A DNA stretch of 64,000 bases from NCBI RefSeq assembly GCF_000332455.1, contig NZ_AOGY02000051.1, positions 186,001 through 250,000 on the forward strand, read 5' to 3'. Origin of the DNA: Leptospira vanthielii serovar Holland str. Waz Holland = ATCC 700522 (lineage in GTDB: Bacteria > Spirochaetota > Leptospiria > Leptospirales > Leptospiraceae). Made by a program: the position numbers and the translations under genes. Positions 39,928 to 49,470 of the stretch are shown here, in pieces. The notes below the pieces were generated by a model. The model did not search any database. It saw only the letters and a program-made list of their open reading frames with translations, and was not told the origin of the DNA. Each line of letters starts with the position of its first letter. The stretch's first letter is position 1.

Positions 39928-41067
39928 CTAATCCCGTTTTATAATATGAGCAGTTACTGCTTGAAGTGCAAAAATGAGCAATGTTAAACTCAGATTTGTA
40001 GCAACAATAAACTCACGCTCTAAATTTATAAAAACAAACCCACTCTTTTGCCATTGGATAAATATCAAAACAATTGATAATACAATGATCCCAAGACCGC
40101 TGAGTAATACAAAAAACAATCGGTCTTCTTCCATTGATAGAATTGACTGATACATTTTACTTACTCGAGGTTGTTTTGTTGCAATCAGTAGACCAGTTCC
40201 CCAGAGACTTAAACCAAAGATTGATAAAAAAGAAAAAAAGACCATTGAATGGATACCATATAGATTCATTCCAGCAATCGATAAAACCCTTCCAGCGAAA
40301 AAACCAATCAACAACTGCAACCAAAAGAAGAAAAATAATGTAAGTCCACATCTTTCAAACAAATGGGGTCCATAAAAAAGAATTCTAAGAAGATGACGCA
40401 TTCCATCACGCCAGGTCTTTAAGTGCGGAATTCTGCCCTCTTTATCTGGATAAAGTGAGATGGGAACATGTTCCATTTTTGAGTCATGAATCAATGCTTT
40501 TATTAATAATTCTGAAGCAAATTCCATACCTTTACTTTTAATATCCCAGGACAAATATTTATCCTTGCGGAAACATCTAAACCCAGAATTACTATCACGA
40601 ATCTTAAATTTTTTAGAATATAATAAATTTATAATCCAATTAATAACAGGAGTCCCTAAATATCTGTGCAAAAAAGGCATAGCCCCTTTATGGATTTCCC
40701 CATCAAGCCGGGAGCCAATAACCATATCGTAATTGCCTTCCACAAGCTTAAGAATCAAAGCAGGTGCCTCTAAAAAATCATAGGTATCATCAGCATCGGC
40801 AAAAACTATAATGTCACCTTTTGCATTTCTAATTCCTGAATCAAGAGCAGCACCATACCCGCGTTCCTTAGCTGGTGCAACCCTAACACCAAATTCCTTA
40901 GCTATGGATATAGATCGATCGGTGCTTCCGTTATCAGAAACCAGTATTTCTATATCCATTTTTTTTGAATTTTCTTTCTTCACCTTCACCAATTTTTCTA
41001 AAACATAAGGAAGGGTTCTTTCCTCGTTCAAACATGGGATCACAAAACTAATATTTGGTTTCTTCAT
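39928..41067 (-). CDS. DPM1-like family 2 glycosyltransferase with membrane C-terminus
   Basis: A 379-residue GT2. The GT-A domain has SFVIPCLNEERTLP at 7-20, DNGSTD at 45-50 and DADDTYDF at 91-98; SNSGFRCFRKD is typical of polyprenyl-phosphate glycosyltransferases. Four hydrophobic segments follow residue 245. It overlaps the ligase-like gene by 4 nt and is followed closely by two GT-C genes, so it most likely makes their polyprenyl-phosphate sugar. Confidence 0.82.
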   Translation of the reverse strand: MKKPNISFVIPCLNEERTLPYVLEKLVKVKKENSKKMDIEILVSDNGSTDRSISIAKEFGVRVAPAKERGYGAALDSGIRNAKGDIIVFADADDTYDFLEAPALILKLVEGNYDMVIGSRLDGEIHKGAMPFLHRYLGTPVINWIINLLYSKKFKIRDSNSGFRCFRKDKYLSWDIKSKGMEFASELLIKALIHDSKMEHVPISLYPDKEGRIPHLKTWRDGMRHLLRILFYGPHLFERCGLTLFFFFWLQLLIGFFAGRVLSIAGMNLYGIHSMVFFSFLSIFGLSLWGTGLLIATKQPRVSKMYQSILSMEEDRLFFVLLSGLGIIVLSIVLIFIQWQKSGFVFINLEREFIVATNLSLTLLIFALQAVTAHIIKRD

Positions 41068-42998
41068 AGAGACTCTCGTTTATATATTTCAAATGGATCA
41101 TATAAGGATAAAAGGAATTCCGACAGATTACGGAACTCCGGCAACACCTGATACTGATCTTGATATTTAATTAATTTCGAATAACAAATAGCGGGCAATA
41201 ACTGGTATTGAAAACATTTTTCAATTAAATCTGCTTGAGCCGCTTTAGTCGGATTCGTTGCAAGATTTAAAAAGAAGAATTTATTTCCGAGAAATTGGTA
41301 TTCCCAAGAAGACCGAGCTGGAATTGCGATGTCTGCTTGTTGAGAATTAATATTTTTTGGCAAAAAGAATTCGAAATTATGAGGCATCACAAATTTACTA
41401 TATTTTAAAGTAAAATGCTCAACTAATGAAAATCGAAAGCTACTCGCTATTAAAGCAACAAGTATCAAAGCAACCGCATATTTCGATAGAGGAAATTTGT
41501 TCTCTAACTTTTCACTGTCTCTTGGAAATTCAATTAATGCAAAAACACCTATTAAAAGAAATATATTAGAAATTTCCAAAGTATTAAAATCATATAGTTC
41601 GTGTAATGCCCAAACTAATAATAAACAACAAATGGCAGAGTTGTGGGACCACAACCATCCCAACGAATGTCTTTTTTTATAAACGATAGAAACAAACAAA
41701 CCCAAAACCAAAAGAGAACCCAGAATCCCAAACGAGCCGAATCCTTGCACATAAAGATTATGTGCCAACGGAAAACTTTTAAAATTTAGAATATAATCGC
41801 GTATGAAAAATGCACTATTTGTATCAGAAACATCAGTTACACTAAAGGGAATTTTATTTTCAGGAAACATACCGAAACCAAATATTGGATTCGATTTGAT
41901 AGTAGCGAATATGTAAAAGCTCCAAATGGATAATCTTACTGTTGTTGTTCCCAAACTGAAAAGAGATTTTTCTGATTTAAATAAAATATAAATGCCTAAA
42001 GCAAAAAGTAAAATCACGAAGATGGATCCGAACAATTTGCGTTTCGGGGAACCCAAAAACAAAAAGTAAATCGTTACGAAAATAACGAAGGAAAGAATCG
42101 AATTTCTCGAAATGGTGATTCCCAAAAAAGCAATGGAGATAGTTACTGCCAAGACGATCAGATACTTTTGTAACGCTGACTGTTTAGGCTCTAACCAAAT
42201 GATTACGGAAACACCGGATATAAGGAGAGCATTGGAGGCGAGAAGACTAACTGGAATAAGGAATATATCTTCGTGATAGGATGTAATTTGAAAACTTGGA
42301 TCTTGGAAAATTTTCCAAATAAGGAAACAGGAATTTAATATAAAAAAAAGAACAGATGACTTTAAAAAGAAAATTGTCCTCGGCCTATCCCAAATAGTAA
42401 ATAGGCGGAAGAAAATAAATCCTTCGAGAAGAAGGATTCCGCGGTGTAATGCGAAGTCATCCCACCAATCCTTACCGATCAACAGCAGGATTAGAAGTAG
42501 TGGAAAATAGAAAGAGGAAAAGTTGGCCGTGTTATCAAATTTTAAATTGCGGCCTCCCATAATAATTGCAAATGCAATCGGTACAGACGGATACGCCATA
42601 AAATTGCCAAATGAAATAGCAGGTATGATGGCCAAAAAAGGACCGATCAATGAGAAATTGTTTTCAGACAGTTTACGAAATGCAAATATTAGGAAAAGAA
42701 TCCATAAAAAAGAAATCACTTTGATTCCCATTTTTTGCGGAAGCACTTGAACCGGGTCGTATTCGGCTATTTTTAAAAATACAAAGCATGTTAAAAGAAT
42801 GGTTAAAAAGAGATCCCAATACTTTCTTTTCTCTCGAAGACAAGATTTCCAATGAATAGCAGTATAAACTGAAAAAAGAAATAAACCTACCCCGATGAGA
42901 TCAATGCGAAAGTTTTTTTGGTTCGTATGAGACTGGAAAAGAAATCCCAATCCCAATACAAGAACTACGTCCCCAAAAATTGGCAGAAATCTAAGCAT
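41064..42998 (-). CDS. O-antigen ligase/polymerase-like membrane protein (Wzy_C/WaaL type)
   Basis: A 644-residue polytopic protein with 12 or more membrane segments and a soluble C-terminus of about 120 residues. The ligase-type region shows ISRNSILSFVIFV, RLSIWSFYIFATIKSNPIFG with the start of the large periplasmic loop, and AHNLYVQGFGSFGILGSLL. Such proteins join O-antigen to lipid A-core or polymerise repeat units; sequence alone does not separate the two. A second, shorter Wzy-like gene lies at 59478. Confidence 0.75.
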   Translation of the reverse strand: MLRFLPIFGDVVLVLGLGFLFQSHTNQKNFRIDLIGVGLFLFSVYTAIHWKSCLREKRKYWDLFLTILLTCFVFLKIAEYDPVQVLPQKMGIKVISFLWILFLIFAFRKLSENNFSLIGPFLAIIPAISFGNFMAYPSVPIAFAIIMGGRNLKFDNTANFSSFYFPLLLILLLIGKDWWDDFALHRGILLLEGFIFFRLFTIWDRPRTIFFLKSSVLFFILNSCFLIWKIFQDPSFQITSYHEDIFLIPVSLLASNALLISGVSVIIWLEPKQSALQKYLIVLAVTISIAFLGITISRNSILSFVIFVTIYFLFLGSPKRKLFGSIFVILLFALGIYILFKSEKSLFSLGTTTVRLSIWSFYIFATIKSNPIFGFGMFPENKIPFSVTDVSDTNSAFFIRDYILNFKSFPLAHNLYVQGFGSFGILGSLLVLGLFVSIVYKKRHSLGWLWSHNSAICCLLLVWALHELYDFNTLEISNIFLLIGVFALIEFPRDSEKLENKFPLSKYAVALILVALIASSFRFSLVEHFTLKYSKFVMPHNFEFFLPKNINSQQADIAIPARSSWEYQFLGNKFFFLNLATNPTKAAQADLIEKCFQYQLLPAICYSKLIKYQDQYQVLPEFRNLSEFLLSLYDPFEIYKRESL

Positions 42999-43004
42999 AG
43001 AGAT

Positions 43005-43799
43005 TTAGAGCCAATTTGCAGTTTTGGGTATGTATTTTTCTGGGAGAGATTTAGAAAAGAACTCCCGTTTATTTGCGAACATGTTAAAAAAAATGATATG
43101 TCTAAGCGCGGCAATTCCATCTTTCCAAGTGATCTTCTTCCCTTCCAAATAATTCCTTGGATAGTAAGATATTGGAAACTCTTGGACTTTGACTTTTAAT
43201 CTGGCAACTTTTGCAGTAATCTCTGGTTCAAAACCAAATCGTTTTGATTCCAAAGAAATATTCTGGATAATCTCCGCGCGAAATGCCTTGTAACAAGTTT
43301 CCATATCAGTCAGATACAATCCACTTAAGATATTAGAAAGAATTGTAAGAATCCGATTAATCAGGTAGTGGAACGTGCGATGCACTTGACGTCCATCCTT
43401 CTTAAAGCGAGATCCAAACACTACATCCGCCTTACCTTTGGCAATCGGTTCAATCAACATTGGAATTTCATCCATGTCGTATTCGAAGTCCGCATCCTGG
43501 ACGATGATAATATTTCCGCTAGCTTCAGAGATACCTCTGTGAAGAGCAGCTCCCTTACCTTGATTCTTCCCTTGAGTTAGAATTTTATGTTCAGAACGAA
43601 AACGATATTTTTGTAAAATTTCAAGGGAGTTATCCCTGGAGGCATCGTCAATAAAAACGAGCTCCTTTTTGGTAGGAAGAGCTAAGGCATCCACTTTTTC
43701 AAGAAACTCTAGGAGGTGGCCTGCCTCATTATAAATGGGGATGATGAGGGAAGTTTTTGCGGACGATCCCGCTTTTAAAGAACTCTTTTTATCTACCAT
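43005..43799 (-). CDS. DPM1-like family 2 glycosyltransferase, soluble
   Basis: A 264-residue GT2 close to dolichol/polyprenyl-phosphate mannose synthases. Motifs: LIIPIYNEAGHL at 18-29, FIDDASRD at 49-56, and DADFEYD at 102-108 with GSRF further on; TDMETCYKAFRAEII is characteristic. No strong C-terminal membrane pair, unlike the GtrB-like enzymes nearby. It lies 6 bp before the ligase-like gene. Confidence 0.83.
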   Translation of the reverse strand: MVDKKSSLKAGSSAKTSLIIPIYNEAGHLLEFLEKVDALALPTKKELVFIDDASRDNSLEILQKYRFRSEHKILTQGKNQGKGAALHRGISEASGNIIIVQDADFEYDMDEIPMLIEPIAKGKADVVFGSRFKKDGRQVHRTFHYLINRILTILSNILSGLYLTDMETCYKAFRAEIIQNISLESKRFGFEPEITAKVARLKVKVQEFPISYYPRNYLEGKKITWKDGIAALRHIIFFNMFANKREFFSKSLPEKYIPKTANWL

Positions 43800-43853
43800 A
43801 TCTAGGATTCAAAATGGCAAAAGAGTTGCGGAAGTCAACGGTTAAAAGGGGAA

Positions 43854-44627
43854 TTAGGTGGGAAGTTTTTTAGTGCGGTATTTAGAAAGTCCTCTCAGAC
43901 CATGAATCAAAGTTAGAAAAAAAGCAAAAATTGGATAAATTTTTTCGCGATTTTTAAGCATTTTAAAATGAGCAATCATCACTTTCTTTTTGTTAGATGT
44001 AGCAGCACCTCTTCGCACTCTATAACTTGCAAGTATTTCAGAATTTCCCATAGCAAATTCTGCCTCTTTCATGATATCCAACCAAAGAGCATAATCATCT
44101 CGAAGACTTTTTAAACTAGGATCAAAATATTTCTTACCAACAGAAGATACAGAATATACGGCAGTGAGAAGTCCTACCCGATTATAAAACAGGAGGTCTC
44201 TATAGGAATATTTTTTCTTCTGAACCAGAAAAGGATCGCAGAATTCCACACCAGCTTCATCAATGATTCGATAAGATGAGAAGGCAAATGGTGCTTTATA
44301 AAGCTCTATATGGGAGATCATAGATTCTAAAAAATTTATATCCCACAAATCATCAGCATCCAAAAAGGCGATATATTCTCCGCTTGCCTTTTTGATCCCA
44401 ATATTGCGGGTATCAGCCGACCCTGAATTTTTATCTTTTGGAATAAAAATAATACGTTTGTCTTTTTTAGCCAACTGCATAGCCAGCTCAGCCGTTTTGT
44501 CTTTTGAACAATCGTCAACGAGTAATAATTCCCAGTCTTTGAAAGTTTGGTTGGTTAAGGATAAAACTGAATCCTCTAGAAAACCAACCGCATTGTAAGC
44601 GGGCATAATTACTGATACTTTAGGCAT
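43854..44627 (-). CDS. Family 2 glycosyltransferase (EpsE/WfgS-like)
   Basis: A 257-residue cytoplasmic GT2. VSVIMPAYNAVGFLEDSV starts at residue 4, the nucleotide loop VDDCSKD is at 37-43, and the metal motif DADDLW is at 90-95. It probably adds one residue to the lipid-linked O-unit; donor and acceptor unknown. It lies between two other glycosyltransferase genes with short gaps (54 and 80 bp). Confidence 0.83.
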   Translation of the reverse strand: MPKVSVIMPAYNAVGFLEDSVLSLTNQTFKDWELLLVDDCSKDKTAELAMQLAKKDKRIIFIPKDKNSGSADTRNIGIKKASGEYIAFLDADDLWDINFLESMISHIELYKAPFAFSSYRIIDEAGVEFCDPFLVQKKKYSYRDLLFYNRVGLLTAVYSVSSVGKKYFDPSLKSLRDDYALWLDIMKEAEFAMGNSEILASYRVRRGAATSNKKKVMIAHFKMLKNREKIYPIFAFFLTLIHGLRGLSKYRTKKLPT

Positions 44628-44707
44628 AGAATATGGACAGAATCTAAAATTGTTTAATTTTTAAAAGAAAAAATGAAATTTATCTATCAGGCTTTTAAAC
44701 CGGATGA

Positions 44708-45832
44708 CTAAACGGAAACGTCCCTTTCTAAATAACTTTTTGCACAATCCAGAGCTTCTTCAATAATTTGATGCATATCTAAATATCGATAAGTAGCCAA
44801 ACGACCTAAAAAACTAACTTCAGCGATCTGCTTAACCTCATCCTCATATAATCTAAGTTTATGTAAATCTCCTTCTAACCTCTTGGGATAGTATGGAATA
44901 TCATCTTTTGAAGTTTCCTTACTGTATTCTTCAAAGTAGACTGTTTTATCAAAAGATTGCCAAGGAGTAAAATGTTTGTGCTCATGTATTCTAGTATATG
45001 GCACAGATTCATCGGCATAATTGATAACTGGATTTCCTTGATGGTCTCCATCTTTCCGATATTCTTTAAAATAAACAGTTCTATAACCTAATCGCCCATG
45101 GCGAAAAGAAAAATATGCATCTATTGGGCCTGTATAAAAAATATGATGATACTTATTATTACTTTCACTTTCTTTTGCAAATTTCTCATTTAATTTCACT
45201 GTAATGAATTCATGAGTTAATATTTTTTCTATTACATAAGAATAACCATTCTCTGGAATTCCTTGAAAACGATCATTGTAATAATTGTCGTCATACGAGA
45301 AACGAACGGGAAGCCTCTTGAGGATTGATGCAGGTAAATCGGATGGTTCGCAGCCCCATTGTTTCTTTGTATAACCATAAAAAAATGCCTTATACAATTC
45401 TTCACCTACAAACTTTTTAGCTTGTTCCTCAAAAGTTTTTGGATCTTGAATCGAATTGTCTCCTTTCTCTTTGATCCAATCAATAGCTTCCGCCGGAGAA
45501 AAAGCCTTACCGTAAAACTGGTTAATGGTGTGCAAATTTATTGGAAGAGAATAAACCTGGCCATTGTAAATAGATTTAACTCTATTCACAAAGGGAATAA
45601 AACGATCAAATCGATTCACGTAATCCCATACAAGCTGGTTACTAGTATGAAAAATATGAGGTCCATATTTATGAATCATAATGCCGGTTTTTGGATCTTT
45701 CTCCATGTGACAATTTCCACCGATATGACTGCGTTCATCAATAACTTCGACTAAATAACGACCGGTCTTTGCCAAAGAATTAGCAACAACTGCTCCAGAA
45801 AAACCTGCACCAACGACTAAAATTTTTTTCAT
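44708..45832 (-). CDS. glf: UDP-galactopyranose mutase
   Basis: Flavoenzyme converting UDP-galactopyranose to UDP-galactofuranose. I use the ATG at 45832 (374 residues, MKKILVVGAGFSGAV), where the FAD-binding GxGxSG begins at Gly8. The upstream in-frame start at 45886 adds 18 residues unlike the family and runs further into the next gene. HIGGNCHMEKDPKTG, YGPHIFHTSN and GRLATYRYLDMHQ match UGM. The 4-nt ATGA overlap with the GT2 at 45829 supports this start. Confidence 0.95.
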   Translation of the reverse strand: MKKILVVGAGFSGAVVANSLAKTGRYLVEVIDERSHIGGNCHMEKDPKTGIMIHKYGPHIFHTSNQLVWDYVNRFDRFIPFVNRVKSIYNGQVYSLPINLHTINQFYGKAFSPAEAIDWIKEKGDNSIQDPKTFEEQAKKFVGEELYKAFFYGYTKKQWGCEPSDLPASILKRLPVRFSYDDNYYNDRFQGIPENGYSYVIEKILTHEFITVKLNEKFAKESESNNKYHHIFYTGPIDAYFSFRHGRLGYRTVYFKEYRKDGDHQGNPVINYADESVPYTRIHEHKHFTPWQSFDKTVYFEEYSKETSKDDIPYYPKRLEGDLHKLRLYEDEVKQIAEVSFLGRLATYRYLDMHQIIEEALDCAKSYLERDVSV

Positions 45833-46755
45833 ATATATCTTGTAGGAATAAATTTTAAAATAATAAAAACAAATTTCTTTAAACAATTTTCAATAAAGAG
45901 GATTAGCCTTTTTTTAAAAAGGTGAAAAGTAGACGACGATTCAATAGATTGATTATCTCTAAAAAAAATCTCCAAAAACTCCCTTTGCGTTTTTGACCAT
46001 TCTCGGACTAATATCTCATTCTTAAAATCTTCAGTAAATTCTAACCCATCAACAAAGATTAAACGACATTTTCTTGCGAAATCGACATCAGAGTTCAAAA
46101 AAACAGATCTGATTTTATCTAACTCAGCGACTCCTGTTGACAGATTCTTTGTCGATAGGCCACCTAGCGAGTAATGAACAATAGGTTTCAAAACGCGGAG
46201 GCCTTTATAACCATTTTGAATCACGCGGTACATAAACTCAACATCAGCAGCATATTTATAATTCAAATTAAATCCACCTAACTTATCATAAATGTTTTTT
46301 TTACATAAATAGGATTGGTGATTTGCAGGATTACCCAAAAAATAATCAACATCCGTTAAAGTTTTTGGCTTCCAGTTTTTCAAACCGAACAACATCTTTG
46401 CATATCCGCAAACATAGTCGGTATCCGGTGTTTCAATTGCTCCTAACAGCGAGCTTAAGGAATTTTCAGAACAAAAATAATCATCTGCGTTCAAAAAAAG
46501 GACCCATTCACCGCTAGCAATTTTTAATGCCTGGTTCATAGCATCATAAACACCAGAGTCTTTCTTTGAAATTAATTTATACTGACCTTTGTATTTTCCT
46601 ATCTCACTTAGAGTGTTATCTGTACTAAGACCATCCCAAACAATAACTTCCATATTTACATTCTTTTGATTCAATGCGGAAACTAATGTCCTTTGAATTG
46701 TTTTCTCTGCATTTCGAACGACTGTGATTACTGTAACTAACGGATTGGTATTCAA
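45829..46755 (-). CDS. Family 2 glycosyltransferase (WcaE-like)
   Basis: A 308-residue GT2 with VTVITVVRNAEKTIQ at 8-22, WDGLSTD at 40-46, KDSGVYDAMNQAL from 65 and the metal motif NADDYF at 89-94. This set is typical of colanic-acid-type WcaE-like transferases. It abuts the GT4 at 46756 (no gap) and overlaps glf by 4 nt. It might use UDP-Galf, by context only. Confidence 0.83.
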   Translation of the reverse strand: MNTNPLVTVITVVRNAEKTIQRTLVSALNQKNVNMEVIVWDGLSTDNTLSEIGKYKGQYKLISKKDSGVYDAMNQALKIASGEWVLFLNADDYFCSENSLSSLLGAIETPDTDYVCGYAKMLFGLKNWKPKTLTDVDYFLGNPANHQSYLCKKNIYDKLGGFNLNYKYAADVEFMYRVIQNGYKGLRVLKPIVHYSLGGLSTKNLSTGVAELDKIRSVFLNSDVDFARKCRLIFVDGLEFTEDFKNEILVREWSKTQREFLEIFFRDNQSIESSSTFHLFKKRLILFIENCLKKFVFIILKFIPTRYI

Positions 46756-47961
46756 TTAAACCTTACTTAATTCTTCATAAATTTTCAAATATGAGTCTGC
46801 GCACTTTTCCCAAGAAAAATTCTGAACCCGAGCAAATCCTTTAACGCGTAAAGAATTTAGCTTTTCTGTAGAATTTAGGCTCTCTACCAACAACTCACTC
46901 AGTGCAAAATGATTTAAAGGGTCAAAATATGCAGCGGCATCACCAGCAACTTCTTTAAATACATTTATTTGACTACAAAATACAGGACATCCAACTGACA
47001 TCGCTTCCAATAATGGAATGCCGAAACCTTCGTATAGGGAAGGATAAATGAATAATTTCGCATTTCTATATAGATTCGCAAGAATTGTTTCCGACGAAAA
47101 AGAAACATGAACTACTTGTTTTTCTAAGTTCATTTTTTTTATTTCCTTTTTTTCGTGCGAACTAAACTTTTTTCCGCCGGCACAAACCAAATAAAGATTC
47201 TTTTTCTTAACTATCAAACTAAAGGCTTTCAGCAAAAAAAAGAAATTTTTGTATTCTCCTCTATTACCTACAAACAGAAGAAACTCCTGATTAGCAAAAG
47301 GTGGAGTTTCAATAGGCTCATTCGATAAATCGCCAGCATTATAGATTACAGAGACTTTTTTTTCAGGAATATGACTATATAATCTAAGAAAATCAGCCTT
47401 AGTGGAATGGGAAACACAGACAATCTTATCAGCCGCAACACTCAGAATTTCCCTATTTCGAAGTATAAAATTATTAGAGCCATAGAATTCTGGAAATATT
47501 TCATGAACACAGTCATGAATTGTCAAAACCAATTTGGTATTACTTCTTTTTAGCAAGGGAAGAAAATAACGATGATAATAAGTTGGATGAAATACAGTAT
47601 ATTCATTGTTTAAAATGGCACCATTCACCTTTTCATTCAAATACTTGATTTGTTTAGAAAGGCTAAACCTTTGGACACCGCTATCTTTATTAAGAATAAA
47701 ATCAGAAATGGGAAATCTGAATTTTAGCAATAAAGCTATTACTATTTTATAAACACTATACAGGGAAAAAAAACTAACTCGATTGATTTGTTTTTTTGTA
47801 TTTTTTTCAAAAATGATTCCTTCCGAATAACTAGACAAATCAACAGAACATGTATATTCGATTTTTTTATCATTTAACCTTTTAAAAATTTCAAAAAAGA
47901 TCTTTGAAATACCACCATATTTATTCTGGAAAAAAATTTGATGGTCAAAAAGTATTTTCAT
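46756..47961 (-). CDS. Family 4 glycosyltransferase
   Basis: A 401-residue GT-B enzyme. The N-terminus MKILFDHQIF...YGGISKIF and the donor-site motif PSLYEGFGIPLLEAM identify a retaining GT4. It is clearly paralogous to the protein at 56965 (same FDHQIF start, HPTYY, LTIHD and LFVGNR motifs). Its start overlaps the next GT4 by 4 nt. Confidence 0.85.
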   Translation of the reverse strand: MKILFDHQIFFQNKYGGISKIFFEIFKRLNDKKIEYTCSVDLSSYSEGIIFEKNTKKQINRVSFFSLYSVYKIVIALLLKFRFPISDFILNKDSGVQRFSLSKQIKYLNEKVNGAILNNEYTVFHPTYYHRYFLPLLKRSNTKLVLTIHDCVHEIFPEFYGSNNFILRNREILSVAADKIVCVSHSTKADFLRLYSHIPEKKVSVIYNAGDLSNEPIETPPFANQEFLLFVGNRGEYKNFFFLLKAFSLIVKKKNLYLVCAGGKKFSSHEKKEIKKMNLEKQVVHVSFSSETILANLYRNAKLFIYPSLYEGFGIPLLEAMSVGCPVFCSQINVFKEVAGDAAAYFDPLNHFALSELLVESLNSTEKLNSLRVKGFARVQNFSWEKCADSYLKIYEELSKV

Positions 47962-49253
47962 TTAGAAATATTTTGATAAACCTTTTTTAGTTTATCTGCT
48001 GATTTTTCCCAGCTGAAAAGTGCAGCCTGCTGTTTAGAAAGCCCCGAAAGTTTACTTCGTAAATTTTGATTCTCGATAAGATTCTTCATATTTTTTATGA
48101 TTTCCAGTTCATCCATTGGATTCACTGATATACCAGCAATACCAATTACTTCAGGTAACGAGGATGTATTAGATACTAATACAGGAATCCCACATTTCAT
48201 TGCTTCCAAGGGCGGTAGTCCGAATCCTTCATATAACGAAAGATAGACGAAAAATAGAGCTCCAGAATAAATATAGGCCATCTTTTCATCGGGAATAAAT
48301 CCTAAAAAAAGGACACGGCTTTGATAAATATTTGGAAATTCAGCTTCTAGATCGGCGAGTCCCGCACCCCATCCGTTCCCACCCAAGACAACAAATTTTA
48401 TTTCTGGATCTAATCCATCTTCGGCTAATCTCAAAAATGCACGCAGAGAAGATTTTAAGTTTTTTCTAGGTTCGAGAGTAGAAACAGTAAGAAGGTATTT
48501 TTTAGATTTTAACCCAAATTGAGAAATGATTTCATCAATCTGTTCGATTACTTTGATTTCGTAAAATATATCTTCCGCAGCTAAGGGGATAACTGCAATC
48601 TTAGATTGGTCAAAATAAGGAATATATCTAACAATGTCTTTTTTACTATGTTCTGAAATTGTAACTATAGATGTTTCAGAGTCAATGTTTCTGATAATTT
48701 TCCAAACAACTTTATCTTTATTACCCTCAAAATATTCTGGATATAATACCGCGATTAAATCATAGACAGTGATAACTTTCTTAACTTTTGATTTTTTTAT
48801 AAAATCAGGAAAGGGTAAAAATGGACTATGGAAAATGAAATTTTCGGTTAGGTGAACATTGCGAATCGGATTTAAATAATCGCTTAATCCCAAGAGAAAA
48901 AATAATGGATCTAGGATCCACTTAATTGCACGAAGAAATAGATTCTTGCGGAAAAGATTACTTCTAAAATCAAATAAATCTAAAAACCGGAGATAAAATA
49001 AAAAAAGCCGATCTTTATATTTTGAATACCTTTGCGGGACAAGCAAATGACCTGATTCAATTTGTATATTATGAATCGCTAAATATTTATGAAAGTCACA
49101 AATATTTCCATGTACAGAAGACAAATAGAGATCGATTTCCGGATCATGAACCAGATGCTTAAGGAAGTTCTCAATTACTCGAAAAATTCCCGTTTTAGCC
49201 TTATTATTACGGACAGACCAGGCTAATACTGAAATATCAAAGATAAGCTTCAA
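47958..49253 (-). CDS. Family 4 glycosyltransferase
   Basis: A 431-residue GT-B enzyme with TGIFRVIENFLKHL near residue 21, TVYDLIAVLYPEYF in the middle, LLTVSTLEPRKNLKSSLRAF and the E-x7-E motif LYEGFGLPPLEAM. It is of the mannosyl/fucosyl-transferase WbcX-like type. It overlaps the small upstream gene (49237) by 17 nt and the downstream GT4 by 4 nt. Confidence 0.83.
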   Translation of the reverse strand: MKLIFDISVLAWSVRNNKAKTGIFRVIENFLKHLVHDPEIDLYLSSVHGNICDFHKYLAIHNIQIESGHLLVPQRYSKYKDRLFLFYLRFLDLFDFRSNLFRKNLFLRAIKWILDPLFFLLGLSDYLNPIRNVHLTENFIFHSPFLPFPDFIKKSKVKKVITVYDLIAVLYPEYFEGNKDKVVWKIIRNIDSETSIVTISEHSKKDIVRYIPYFDQSKIAVIPLAAEDIFYEIKVIEQIDEIISQFGLKSKKYLLTVSTLEPRKNLKSSLRAFLRLAEDGLDPEIKFVVLGGNGWGAGLADLEAEFPNIYQSRVLFLGFIPDEKMAYIYSGALFFVYLSLYEGFGLPPLEAMKCGIPVLVSNTSSLPEVIGIAGISVNPMDELEIIKNMKNLIENQNLRSKLSGLSKQQAALFSWEKSADKLKKVYQNISK

Positions 49254-49470
49254 GTTTCAAATACTCATCAATATTGGTAGGAGTGTTTTCATTTGAGTCA
49301 GCCAACTTAAAGTCTGTTAGGCCATTAATTACAAAACTCTTGTTAAGAAATTCATTATAACAAATTGCTTTCACTACAGACCCATTCTCCAAAACAAAAA
49401 CTTGGAACATTCTTTGCCCAAACGGAAGCCAAACAACCTTTCTTATATAAACTAATGTATCTGGGAGCAT
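49237..49470 (-). CDS. Small protein of unknown function, coupled to glycosyltransferases
   Basis: A 77-residue product, not recognised. It looks globular and mixed alpha/beta, with an aromatic N-terminal half (VYIRKVVWLPFGQRMFQVFV) and an acidic, asparagine-rich C-terminus. Its ATG shares a base with the GT2 stop (TAATG) and its 3' end overlaps the GT4 start by 17 nt. Such packing argues that it is translated. It may be an accessory subunit or the end of a decayed gene. Confidence 0.55.
   Translation of the reverse strand: MLPDTLVYIRKVVWLPFGQRMFQVFVLENGSVVKAICYNEFLNKSFVINGLTDFKLADSNENTPTNIDEYLKLEAYL

Noticed and set aside
45833..45886. Upstream start for glf
   Set aside because: The 18 extra residues precede the FAD motif atypically and the inner ATG forms the 4-nt overlap seen throughout this operon.
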